This document shows positions 8,047 to 16,868 of a stretch of DNA of 64,000 nt, in pieces. The DNA is from Egicoccus halophilus (lineage in GTDB: Bacteria; Actinomycetota; Nitriliruptoria; Nitriliruptorales; Nitriliruptoraceae): NCBI RefSeq assembly GCF_004300825.1, contig NZ_CP036250.1, positions 1,984,001 to 2,048,000 of the forward strand, read 5' to 3'. Below the pieces are notes generated by a model. It saw only the letters and a program-made list of their open reading frames with translations, did not search any database and was not told the DNA's origin. A program made the translations under genes and the position numbers. Position 1 is the stretch's first letter; the number at the start of each line of letters is the position of its first letter.

Positions 8047-9312
8047 GTGTCCGGAGTCGCCGAGCCGATCCTGCACGTGGACATGGACGCCTTCTTCGCC
8101 TCCGTCGAGCAGCGCGACGACCCGGCACTGCGCGGGCTCCCGGTGGTGGTGGGCGGTGCCGGCGGTCGCGGCGTGGTCGCCGCGGCCTCCTACGAGGCCC
8201 GCCGGTTCGGGGTCCGCAGCGCCATGCCGATGGTGCGCGCGCGTCGGCTGTGCCCGCACCTGGTGGTGGCACCCCACCGCTTCGAGGCCTACCGCGAGGC
8301 GTCCCGCCAGGTGATGGAGATCCTGCAGGGCTACACGCCGCTGGTCGAGCCGCTGTCGATCGACGAGGCGTTCCTCGACGTCTCGGGCGCGGTGCGGCTG
8401 TTCGGCCCACCCGTCGAGATCGCCCGCCGCATCCGCCTCGAGGTCCGCGAGCAGGTCGCACTGCCGTGCTCGATCGGGGTCGGGTCGACCAAGTCGGTCG
8501 CCAAGCTGCTCTCGGCGAAGGCGAAACCGGACGGACTGCTGCACTGGCCGGCCGACGAGGTGGGAGCGCGCCTGCGTCCGCTGCACGTCTCGGAGCTGTG
8601 GGGTGCCGGACCGAAGACGGTCGAGCGGCTCACCGCCTACGGCTTCCGCACCGTCGGGCAGCTCGCGGACGCCGACCTGCGGACCCTGCAGCGGGTGGTC
8701 GGGGAGGTCACCGGCAACCATCTGCACCATCTCGCGCACGGGCGCGACCCCCGCTCGGTGACCCCGACCAACCCGACCAAGTCCGTCTCGGCCGAACAGA
8801 CCTACGACGAGGACATCGACGACCCCGACGTGCTGCGCCGGCAGCTGCTGCGACTGTGCGAGAAGGTGGGTCGCCGACTGCGTACGGCCGGCCTGGCGGG
8901 ACGCACCATCACGTTGAAGGTGCGCTTCGCCTCGTTCGAGACGGTGACCCGCTCGTCGACCCTGCCGGCCCCCACCGACCGCACGCACGACCTGGTCACG
9001 GTCGCGACCGGACTGCTCGACGGGTTGCGCCTGGAGCGGGCACGGGTGCGGTTGCTCGGCGTGGGCGTGTCCAACGTCGGTGACGGTGACACGGCCCGGC
9101 AGCTGTCCCTGGACGCCCCCGCCGAGCTGTTCCCGCTCGAAGCCACCGGGGACGCGACCGGCTGGAGCGACCGTCGGTGGGAGGACGTCGACCGGGTGGC
9201 GGACACCGTCGCCGAACGCTTCGGCGGACTCGGCGTGTCCTTCGCTGCGCTGCTCGACGACGACGACGACGAGGCGAGACCGGGCCGCGACGGCCGGCAC
9301 GACGACGGCTGA
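8047..9312 (+). CDS. dinB: DNA polymerase IV (Y-family translesion polymerase)
   Basis: This is a 421-residue protein starting at GTG 8047, which places the first catalytic motif ILHVDMDAFFASVEQ at the N-terminus. The palm carries SIDEAFLDVSG with the two catalytic acidic residues, followed by CSIGVGSTKSVAKLLSAKAKPDG, a helix-hairpin-helix thumb (LWGAGPKTVERLTAYGF) and a little-finger domain (SAEQTYDEDIDD..., ITLKVRF). QLSLD near residue 355 is a possible degenerate clamp-binding peptide. It is an error-prone, exonuclease-free polymerase for lesion bypass. Its promoter has a LexA box, so it belongs to the same SOS regulon as dnaE2, 1.6 kb upstream. The acidic C-terminal tail (DDDDDE) is unusual but short. 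Confidence 0.93.
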   Translation: MSGVAEPILHVDMDAFFASVEQRDDPALRGLPVVVGGAGGRGVVAAASYEARRFGVRSAMPMVRARRLCPHLVVAPHRFEAYREASRQVMEILQGYTPLVEPLSIDEAFLDVSGAVRLFGPPVEIARRIRLEVREQVALPCSIGVGSTKSVAKLLSAKAKPDGLLHWPADEVGARLRPLHVSELWGAGPKTVERLTAYGFRTVGQLADADLRTLQRVVGEVTGNHLHHLAHGRDPRSVTPTNPTKSVSAEQTYDEDIDDPDVLRRQLLRLCEKVGRRLRTAGLAGRTITLKVRFASFETVTRSSTLPAPTDRTHDLVTVATGLLDGLRLERARVRLLGVGVSNVGDGDTARQLSLDAPAELFPLEATGDATGWSDRRWEDVDRVADTVAERFGGLGVSFAALLDDDDDEARPGRDGRHDDG

Positions 9313-9315
9313 TCC

Positions 9316-9354
9316 CCGGTCGGTCGGCCTCCGGGGCCTAGGCTCCCCGACCGG
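9316..9354 (+). promoter_or_regulatory. Inverted repeat enclosing a -10-like TAGGCT before the enoyl-CoA hydratase gene
   Basis: CCGGTCGG (9316-9323) and CCGACCGG (9347-9354) are perfect inverted arms 23 nt apart, just after the dinB stop. TAGGCT at 9339-9344 lies between them, 44 nt before the ATG at 9389. It could be a dinB terminator, an operator around a promoter, or both. Confidence 0.35.
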
Positions 9355-9388
9355 CGGCAGGTGTCGCCCGCGCGGCAGGAGGCGCAGC

Positions 9389-10165
9389 ATGACCGACGTG
9401 GTCGGCTACGAGGTGCAGGACGCGGTGGCGCACGTCACCATCCGGCGGCCCGACAAGCGCAACGCGATGAGCCTCGAGGTGTTCGCCGGACTCGGCGCGT
9501 GCGCCCGGCGGGCCGGTCAGGACCCGGCCGTCGGTGCGGTCGTGGTGGCGGGGGAGGGCGGCACCTTCTCGGCCGGGATCGACCTCGCGGTGTTCGGTGA
9601 GCAGTTGCAGGGCGGCGTCGACCCCGGGTTCGTCGCCGAACTGCAGGCGGCGTTCACCGCGTTCGAGGAGCTCGACAAGCCGACGCTGGCCGCGATCGAG
9701 GGTCACTGCCTCGGTGCCGGTATCCAACTGGCGCTCGCCTGTCACCTGCGGGCCGTGGCCCCCGACGCGGCCCTGGCGGTCAAGGAGGCCGACTGGGGCC
9801 TGGTTCCCGATCTCGGCGGGTCGTGGCGGCTGCCCCGGCTGGTCGGGCTCGGTCGCGCCACCGAGCTGACCATGACCGCACGCACCGTCGGGGCGGACGA
9901 GGCGCTGGCCATGGGACTGGTGGAGCTGGCACTGGGCAGCGGCGACCCGCGGGCCGAGGCGCACGCCGTCGCCGCGAAGCTGGCCGCAGGTCCGGGGGCA
10001 CTGCGGCGGGCACCGCGACTGCTGCGCGAGAACCTCGACCGGGGACGGGAATCGGCCCTGGCCGCCGAGGCCCGCACCCAGGTGGCCTGCGTCGAGGGGC
10101 ACGACTTCCGCGAGGCCGTGAGCGCGCGGCTCGAGGGTCGCGCGCCGGCCTTCCGTGGGACCTGA
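9389..10165 (+). CDS. Enoyl-CoA hydratase/isomerase (crotonase) family protein
   Basis: This is a 258-residue protein of normal crotonase length. The CoA-binding signature RRPDKRNAMSLEV is near residue 20; the first oxyanion-hole segment is GTFSAGIDLAVF; the second is IEGHCLGAGIQLALACHLR, followed by KEADWGLVPDLGGSWRLPRL. One of the two hydratase glutamates appears retained (KEAD), but the position corresponding to the GGxxELA glutamate is Gln, so hydration activity is uncertain and isomerase or another crotonase activity is possible. The substrate is unknown. Start ATG 9389 follows GGAGG at about 9377-9382. Confidence 0.78.
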   Translation: MTDVVGYEVQDAVAHVTIRRPDKRNAMSLEVFAGLGACARRAGQDPAVGAVVVAGEGGTFSAGIDLAVFGEQLQGGVDPGFVAELQAAFTAFEELDKPTLAAIEGHCLGAGIQLALACHLRAVAPDAALAVKEADWGLVPDLGGSWRLPRLVGLGRATELTMTARTVGADEALAMGLVELALGSGDPRAEAHAVAAKLAAGPGALRRAPRLLRENLDRGRESALAAEARTQVACVEGHDFREAVSARLEGRAPAFRGT

Positions 10166-10333
10166 CCGGGGCGCGCGGACACGGGTGAGCGTCGGAGCCG
10201 GCGACCGGCCGGATCGGCGGGTCGGCGCGCTCGGTGGCCGACCGTGGACGGGGCGCGCATCGGCCACTCGGCGGGGTGCATCGTCGGGGGGTGCTGGATA
10301 CGCTTCCCGCACTGTCGGCCACGTGGAACCCAC

Positions 10334-10643
10334 ATGCCGTTGTCCGAGCACGAGGAGCGGATCCTCGCCGAGATCGAGCGTCAGCTCGCGGCCGAGGATC
10401 CCCGGTTCGTCGCCCGCGCGCGACGAAATCGCACCGCCGCATCCCGAACACTGCGCCTGCGACTCGCGGTCGCGCTGGCGGTCCTGGGGGGTGCTCTCGC
10501 TGCTCGGGTTGACGTTCAGCATCGGTTTCGGTGTGGCGGGGATGGTGCTCCTGCTCGGCGCGATCCTGCTCGGCGCCACCGCGTTGCGCGAGCGTCCGGA
10601 GCAACCGACGCCGGCCGCCGTGCCGCCCGACGAGGTCAGCTGA
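10334..10643 (+). pseudogene. DUF3040 membrane protein gene with a +1 frameshift in a G6 run
   Basis: From ATG 10334 the frame reads MPLSEHEERILAEIERQLAAED, the typical DUF3040 opening, up to LAVALAVLG. The second half of the family (VLSLLGLTFSIGFGVAGMVLLLGAILL, two membrane segments) continues in another frame to the TGA at 10641-10643. Removing one G from the run GGGGGG at 10486-10491 joins the two halves into one 102-residue protein (LAVLG-VLSLLG). Read literally, the gene is broken; a sequencing error in the homopolymer or programmed slippage would each restore it. DUF3040 proteins are small actinobacterial membrane proteins of unknown function. A possible -10 TACGCT lies at 10299-10304. 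Confidence 0.85.
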
Positions 10644-10645
10644 CC

Positions 10646-10702
10646 GGCGCGGCTCCGCCGCCGCGCCAGCCGACGACGCGGTCCGTCCCCGACGGACCGC
10701 GT
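10646..10702. terminator. Bidirectional terminator between convergent genes
   Basis: ACGCGGTCCGTC (10676-10687), loop CCC, then GACGGACCGCGT (10691-10702) is a perfect 12-bp stem. A second hairpin, GGCGCGG (10646-10652) with CCGCGCC (10661-10667), precedes it. Together they fill the 90-bp gap between the DUF3040 gene (+) and the transglutaminase gene (-). There is no U-tract, as is usual in high-GC actinobacteria. Confidence 0.75.
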
Positions 10703-10733
10703 TCGTGCGTCCGCCACCACCGGCGCCGAGGCA

Positions 10734-13067
10734 TCACGGCCCCAGGCGGTCCCGCACGCTGCCCACGAGCGTGCGCGTGCGCGCCAGGCCCTGGTCCATC
10801 GGCACGCGCACCGGTGCGAGGAGCCGGTCACGGGTGTCCACCGAGGCGCGGACGCGGTCCTCGAGGTCCGCCGCCAGGGTCTCGGCCGCCGCAGCGTCCG
10901 CTTCGTCGACGGCACCGCCGAACGCCGCCTGCTGTGCCAGTCGGGCGAAGCTGGCGCCGTGGGTGGGATCGACACGCCCCTCGGCGGCCCATCGCGCGAG
11001 CACCTGCGGTGTGGTCTCCGCCGGCCGCCGCCCGATCCCGAACGCGGCCCCGGTGGCCAGCAGCCGTCGCTGGGCGGTGATCACGCGAGCGGCGGGGTCC
11101 GTGCCCGCGCTACGGGTGCGCGTCCGTTGCGAGCGCAGCGTCAGCAGGGCGACGGCGCCGAGCCCCAACCCCACCAGCGCCAGCGGCCAGCGGGCGCGCT
11201 GGTCGCCCTGCGTGCCGGCCTCCGGCGCCTGCGCCTGCGGGGGCGCCGCGTCCTGCTCGGGCAGCGGTGGCTGCTGCGTGGGCAGCTGCGGGTTGGACGA
11301 GGGCCCGTCGTCGTCGGTGTCGGCCTCCTCGCGCTCACGCGCCGCCCGCTCGCGTTCGTTCTCCAGCGGGGAGAGGTCGTCCTCGCGCGGGACCATCTGC
11401 GTGCTGTCGTCGCGGGGCGTCGGCTCGAAGGTGATCCAGCCGTACCCGGGGAAGAGCACCTCGACCCAGGCGTGGGCGTCGCGGGTGGAGACGGTGTACT
11501 CGTCGACGTCGCGCCCGAGTGCGGGATCGGCGGGGGCGGACACCCGGCCGGGCAGGAAGCCCACCGCGACGCGCGCCGGGATGCCCGTCTCGCGCAGCAT
11601 CACCGCCATGGCGGTCGCGAAGTACTCGCAGTAGCCGACCTTGTCCTCCAGGACGAAGCGCTCGAGGGCCTGGTCGCCCCGCAGCGGGGGCACGTCGAGG
11701 TCGTAGGCGAATCCGCCCTCATCACCGATGAACCAGCGCTGGAGGGCGAGGGCGCGGTCGACGGTGCTCGTGGCGTCGGCGGCCGCGTAGACCTGCTCGG
11801 CCTGCTCACGCAGCCCGGGGTACGAGCGTGGCAGCCGCGTGAAGCGTTCGCGGGTCGCGGCGTCGGGTTCCGCGTCCAGCAGCTGCTCGTAGGCCGGCGT
11901 CGGCCGGGAGGCCTGCACGCGGTAGTTGACGCCCTCGCGCACGCCCACGCGCGGCTGGCCCGACAACTCGCCGTCCACGGTGTCCCACGTGGCCAGGAAG
12001 CCACCCTCGGTGGACCACACCATCTCGTTGCGTTGCGGACCGAGCACCTGCACCGGCTGATAGGGCACCGGGACGTAGATGTTCTCGAGGGCGAGCACCT
12101 CGACGTCGACGAACAGCGGCTCGCTGGCGGCCGCCTCCTGTTCGGGGGGAAGCACGTCCGAGGCCGCGTGCAGCGAGGCCGGGTCCGGACGGTAGGACCC
12201 CTGATCGCTCGGCCCGAGCCGCCAGGTGTGGCCGTCGAAGCTGTCGAGCCCGGCCAGCCGCAGGTAGGTGCGGCGTTCGCTGGAGACGCGCAGCACGTCG
12301 CGCTCGGTCGGCAGCTGCAGGCGCTCGGCGACGTCCACGATCGGCTGGTAGCCACGGGGGTCGTTGCCGCGACCGACGTCCACCCAGGCCGGCTCGCCGT
12401 AGCCGGGAAGCACGCCCGGTGCGAGGACCGCGACGGTGACGGCCAGGGCGCCGACGGCGAGGCCACCGGCCGGGGCGCGCGGCAGCCGTCGCGCCGGCCC
12501 GGGCAGCGTGTCGGGAGCCGAGAACAGCAGCAACAGCCCCGCCGCGGCCAGGAACGGCACGGCCGTGATCCAGGCCCGGGCGTCGTCGGAGCGGATCGCC
12601 AGCGGTACGGCCCACAGCACGAGCACCGGAACCATCCCGAGACCGCTGCGTCGCCACCGCACGACGACGTCGTGGGCGACGTGGGCGACGGTCCAGAAGC
12701 CGGTGGTGACCAGCAACAACAGACCCGGAAGCACGGGTGCGGGCGACGGTGTCTCGCGCACCTCGGTGCGGGCGACGGCGAACAGCTCCCGGACCCGGTG
12801 CCACTGCTCCGTCCCCGGCAGCAGCGGGGCGTCGGGCAGGTGCAGGACGGACGTGAGCACCGCAAGGCCAGCCACCGAGGCGGCCAGCGCCGCCCACCAC
12901 GGCAGCCGTAGGGCCCGCAGCACGGCCGCCAGCACCAGGGCGAGCACGCCGGCCGCCATCGCCGGGCCGCGCCAGGACGGTTCGGCGAAGACCCGGTCGT
13001 AGGCCGGAACGGTGGCCAGCAGCAGCACCAACGTGGCCAGGGCGAGCAGCGCGTCGCGTCGCCTCAT
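10734..13067 (-). CDS. Transglutaminase-like membrane protein (DUF3488/TgpA type)
   Basis: This is a 777-residue protein from ATG 13067 that overlaps the upstream DUF58 stop by 4 nt. The N-terminal 210 residues contain about six membrane segments. An extracytoplasmic transglutaminase core follows, with catalytic Cys480 in KVGYCEYFATAMAVMLR, His532 in RDAHAWVEV and an acidic residue in ITFEPTP (E548; many superfamily members have Asp here). A Pro/Gln-rich acidic linker, one more membrane segment (about 625-645) and a cytoplasmic DUF4129-like C-terminal domain complete it. It belongs to the MoxR-DUF58-transglutaminase operon type. The real substrate is not known for most of these; a cell-envelope function is likely. 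Confidence 0.85.
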   Translation of the reverse strand: MRRRDALLALATLVLLLATVPAYDRVFAEPSWRGPAMAAGVLALVLAAVLRALRLPWWAALAASVAGLAVLTSVLHLPDAPLLPGTEQWHRVRELFAVARTEVRETPSPAPVLPGLLLLVTTGFWTVAHVAHDVVVRWRRSGLGMVPVLVLWAVPLAIRSDDARAWITAVPFLAAAGLLLLFSAPDTLPGPARRLPRAPAGGLAVGALAVTVAVLAPGVLPGYGEPAWVDVGRGNDPRGYQPIVDVAERLQLPTERDVLRVSSERRTYLRLAGLDSFDGHTWRLGPSDQGSYRPDPASLHAASDVLPPEQEAAASEPLFVDVEVLALENIYVPVPYQPVQVLGPQRNEMVWSTEGGFLATWDTVDGELSGQPRVGVREGVNYRVQASRPTPAYEQLLDAEPDAATRERFTRLPRSYPGLREQAEQVYAAADATSTVDRALALQRWFIGDEGGFAYDLDVPPLRGDQALERFVLEDKVGYCEYFATAMAVMLRETGIPARVAVGFLPGRVSAPADPALGRDVDEYTVSTRDAHAWVEVLFPGYGWITFEPTPRDDSTQMVPREDDLSPLENERERAAREREEADTDDDGPSSNPQLPTQQPPLPEQDAAPPQAQAPEAGTQGDQRARWPLALVGLGLGAVALLTLRSQRTRTRSAGTDPAARVITAQRRLLATGAAFGIGRRPAETTPQVLARWAAEGRVDPTHGASFARLAQQAAFGGAVDEADAAAAETLAADLEDRVRASVDTRDRLLAPVRVPMDQGLARTRTLVGSVRDRLGP

Positions 13068-14331
13068 GCGCCGGCTCCCAGGCGGGGGCGGCGGAGCAGT
13101 TCCTGCCAGCGGTCGTCGAACCGGTCGCCGGCGGCGACCACGGTCACCCGCCAGCCGGCCGCCCGCAACGCGGCCGCGCTCGCGGCGACGGCGCGGGCGA
13201 CCTCGACGTCGGGGCGTCCGGCATGACTGGCGGCGTCGACGAGGACCGCGATGCGGGTCGAGAACCCGCGGCCCGCCCGCACCAGCAGTCGGAGCTCGGC
13301 CGGCTCGGGCACCGTGGACACCACGACGAGCGTGCCGTCCCCGGCCGTGCCACGCGCGACCTGTTGCAGCAGGGCCGTGAGGTCGACCTCGTCGGGTTCC
13401 GCGTCGGCGAGGCGTTCCAGCCACTGCTGCCACGGCAGCACGAGCGGACCGGCCAGCAGCGGCCGGTCGACGAGAGCGACCTGTCGTCCACGTGCGGACA
13501 CGTGGTAGGTGATGCTCGCGGCGGCCGAGACCGCCGTCTCGAAGCTCGACGAGGGGCCCTGTCCCCGGTGACGGGCGCGCCGGACGTCGAGGAGCAGCAC
13601 CACCCGCGGATCCTGGGGCGACTCGGCCTGGCGCACCATCAGCTTGCCGCGGTGGGCGGTGCTGGCCCAGTGCACCGTCCGCAGGTCGTCGCCGCGCACG
13701 TACTCCCGCACGTTGGCGAGGTCCTCCCCGCTGGGTTGGGGGCGCGGGCGGCCCTCGCCTCCCGAGCTGGTGGCCCCGCCGATGGGCACACCGTCCGGCA
13801 GCCGCCACACCGGCGGGTAGACCGTCAGCGTCGCCGGATCCCCGATCACCCGACGTCGGGCGACCACACCGAACGGGTCGCGCAGGGAGACGGTGAGCGG
13901 GCCGACGTCGAAGCGTCCGCGCTGCAGCCCACGCACCGGATAACGCACGGTGGTCCGCGCGCCACCGCGCAACGGCCCGACGACCGTGGTCGTCTGCGAG
14001 CTGAGCGTCGCCGGTACCCGGTCGCGCAGCGCCAGCGTGGCGGTCGGCAGCCGGCTGGTGTTGGTCACGGTCAGCTCCACCTCGCCGGTCGCGTCGTGGA
14101 ACAGCCGCCCCGGGCGCACGAGGCGCTCGACGCGCAGGCGGGTGGAGCCCAGCAGGAGGAACGACAGGGCGAGCACCAGCAGGGCGAACACGCCGACGGC
14201 GGCCATCTGCAGCTCCGGGATCCCGAAGGTGCGCGCGGCCACCCACAGCACGATCCCGGCGCCGGACAGGCCGAGACCCCGCTCGGTCAACGGGCCGAGG
14301 GTGGTGCGCACCGATCGCGGCGGCACGCCCG

Positions 14332-14335
<4 letters not shown>
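13064..14335 (-). CDS. DUF58 domain protein of a MoxR operon
   Basis: This is a 423-residue protein. The GTG at 14335 overlaps the moxR stop (GTGA) and puts two N-terminal membrane segments (about 22-66) at the start; the frame is open further upstream, but that part reads as antisense to moxR. The DUF58 signature is REYVRGDDLRTVHWASTAHRGKLMVRQ, followed by a von Willebrand A-like fold (VVLLLDVRR...). Such proteins are thought to be clients or partners of MoxR AAA+ ATPases. The middle gene of a three-gene operon, it overlaps both neighbours by 4 nt. Confidence 0.82.
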
Positions 14336-15309
<974 letters not shown>

Positions 15310-15420
15310 AGCCGCCTCCCCGTCCCGCTCGTGCCTGCCCGTGCCCGCGACCGGCGGTCACGGCGGGACGGCGACGTGCCGCGACACGGACGCGTCCCGG
15401 CCCGGCGAGGACGGTGGTCG

Positions 15421-15474
15421 ATGGTACCGACGCGGGCCGTCGCCTCGCGGCCGGGTGGCGTGGCCCACTACGGT
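15421..15474. promoter_or_regulatory. Divergent promoter region between moxR and tetR genes
   Basis: The 210-bp region 15310-15519 has TACCAT on the minus strand (15421-15426) toward moxR and TACGGT on the plus strand (15469-15474), 45 nt before the tetR-type GTG. No clear palindromic operator was seen. Confidence 0.35.
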
Positions 15475-15519
15475 GAGCGCTCCGCCCACCGCTCTTTGTC
15501 GAGCCCGAGGAGGACGGAC

Positions 15520-16134
15520 GTGTCTGCTGACCCGGGCGTGCCCGCGCGCACGACGCGGGGCGAGCGCACCGCCGCCCGGCTGCGCGCGGCTGCGCGCGCC
15601 GTGTTCGCGGACCGCGGCTACGCCGCCGCCCGCGTGGAGGACGTCGTCGCCGAGGCCGGGGTGAGCCACGGCACGTTCTACACCTACTTCGAGAACAAGG
15701 CCGGTGCCCTCGACGCCCTCATCGACGAGACGGCCGGCCAGCTGCAGGCGGTGGTCGACGAGCCCTGGGAGGGCACGGACGTCCTGACCACGATCGCGGC
15801 CGTCATCGACCGCTTCGTCGACGTGTTCTCGCAACACGGCGACGTCGTCCGCACCTGGCTGGAGGCCAGTGCGCACGACCAGCACTTCCGCGACCGCCTC
15901 CGCGAGGTGCGCACCGGGTACGTCGAACGGGTGGCGCAGAACCTCGGTCCGGCGCTCGACAGCACGCCCCACGACCCGCAGGTGGCCGCGGCGGCGCTCG
16001 TGGCGATGGTCGAGGGGTACGCGACGCAGGGCATGACCAGCGACGACGAGGAGCAGCGCGCCTCGGTCGTGCGCACGCTGGCGTCGATCTGGTTCGGTGG
16101 ACTGCTGCGGCTCATGGACCCGTCCACCTCGTAG
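15520..16134 (+). CDS. TetR/AcrR family transcriptional regulator
   Basis: This is a 204-residue protein from GTG 15520, preceded by GAGGAGG at about 15507-15513. The N-terminal helix-turn-helix region (GERTAARLRAAARAVFADRGYAAARVEDVVAEAGVSHGTFYTYF, residues about 13-56) is typical TetR. The C-terminal ligand/dimerisation domain ends in LASIWFGGLLRLMD, as in TetR_C domains of the fatty-acid/polyketide-type regulators. The ligand is unknown. It is divergent from the moxR operon and followed by a hairpin terminator. Confidence 0.85.
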   Translation: MSADPGVPARTTRGERTAARLRAAARAVFADRGYAAARVEDVVAEAGVSHGTFYTYFENKAGALDALIDETAGQLQAVVDEPWEGTDVLTTIAAVIDRFVDVFSQHGDVVRTWLEASAHDQHFRDRLREVRTGYVERVAQNLGPALDSTPHDPQVAAAALVAMVEGYATQGMTSDDEEQRASVVRTLASIWFGGLLRLMDPSTS

Positions 16135-16152
16135 GCACCGTCGGCAGCCGCG

Positions 16153-16195
16153 GTGGTGACCGGGCGGGCAGCGTCCGGACCGCCCCGGCCACCAC
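16153..16195 (+). terminator. Imperfect hairpin after the tetR gene
   Basis: GTGGTG (16153-16158) pairs with CACCAC (16190-16195), and the inner CCGGGCGG region pairs with CCGCCCCGG with one bulge and one mismatch. It lies 19 nt after the stop, with a short TTCCC tail. The remainder of 16196-16350 holds no gene. Confidence 0.45.
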
Positions 16196-16351
16196 TTCCC
16201 ACCACCGCGCCCACGCCCGCCGTACCGGGGACGGACCGCCGGCGGTGACGCGCCGGTCCGGTCGGTCGCGCCCGCGTCCGCGCCGCAACGGCGGAGCTTG
16301 CCGCTTTTGGCGAGAACACGGAATTAGCCTGCGCTTTCGGGGGGAGGATCG

Positions 16352-16381
16352 TTGCCGATGTGGGAGGGGGTGTCGTAGAGT
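16352..16381 (+). promoter_or_regulatory. Candidate promoter of the dcw cluster (mraZ)
   Basis: TTGCCG (16352-16357) and TAGAGT (16376-16381) are separated by 18 nt and match four of six bases at each hexamer. The MraZ-type repeats lie on top of this promoter. A second TTGCCG at 16298-16303 with GAATTA 17 nt downstream is an alternative start further up. Confidence 0.45.
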
Positions 16382-16395
16382 GGTGCGAAGTGGAG
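16361..16395 (+). promoter_or_regulatory. MraZ operator: four TGG-type repeats at 10-bp spacing
   Basis: TGGGA (16361), TGTCG (16371), TGGTG (16381) and TGGAG (16391) are spaced exactly 10 bp apart, each preceded by G. Direct TGGGN repeats separated by 5 bp are the known binding sites of the ring-shaped MraZ repressor in Escherichia coli. The array overlaps the promoter and ends about 50 nt before the mraZ start. Confidence 0.7.
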
Positions 16396-16444
16396 GGCGT
16401 TCCCGTCAGGGGGAGCACCCGGTACCCGACAGAGCAGGTCGCGG

Positions 16445-16867
16445 TTGTTCCTCGGAGAGCACCAGCACACGCTGGACGCCAAGGGGCGCGTGATCCTGCC
16501 TGCACGCTTCCGCGAGCGGCTGTCCGGTGGCCTGGTGTTCGCCCCCTCCCAGGACCGCTGCATCGACGTCTACCCCGCCACCGCGTTCGAACGCCGGGTC
16601 GAGGAACTCCGGGCGGTACCGCGCGAGGACCAGCGCGCGCGGGCCTACCTGCGCGTGTTCCTCGCCGGCGCCCATCAGGAGACCCCCGACGCCCAGGGGC
16701 GCGTGACCATCCCGCCGCGGCTGCGTGCCTACGCGGGGCTCGACAAGGACCTCACCGTCAACGGTGCGGACGAGAAGGTCGAGATCTGGGACCGCAGCAC
16801 CTGGGAGCAGTACCGCGACGCCGCCGAGGAGGCCTTCGCCAACCTCGACGCCCCGTTCACCGTCTGA
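16445..16867 (+). CDS. mraZ: Transcriptional regulator MraZ
   Basis: This is a 140-residue protein with a TTG start at 16445, chosen because MFLGEHQHTLDAKGRVILPARFRERL is the family N-terminus. It contains two SpoVT-AbrB half-domains, each with a DAKGR/DAQGR motif (about residues 11-15 and 81-85), that build a double-psi barrel forming a ring-shaped oligomer. MraZ represses its own dcw operon by binding TGG-type direct repeats; four such repeats lie just upstream. It is the first gene of the cluster and ends 1 nt before the rsmH ATG. Confidence 0.95.
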   Translation: MFLGEHQHTLDAKGRVILPARFRERLSGGLVFAPSQDRCIDVYPATAFERRVEELRAVPREDQRARAYLRVFLAGAHQETPDAQGRVTIPPRLRAYAGLDKDLTVNGADEKVEIWDRSTWEQYRDAAEEAFANLDAPFTV

Positions 16868-16868
16868 C

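Noticed and set aside
13064-14246. N-terminal extension of the transglutaminase frame through the DUF58 gene
   Set aside because: The extension is Arg/Pro-rich shadow sequence; the ATG at 13067 overlapping the DUF58 stop starts a proper membrane domain.
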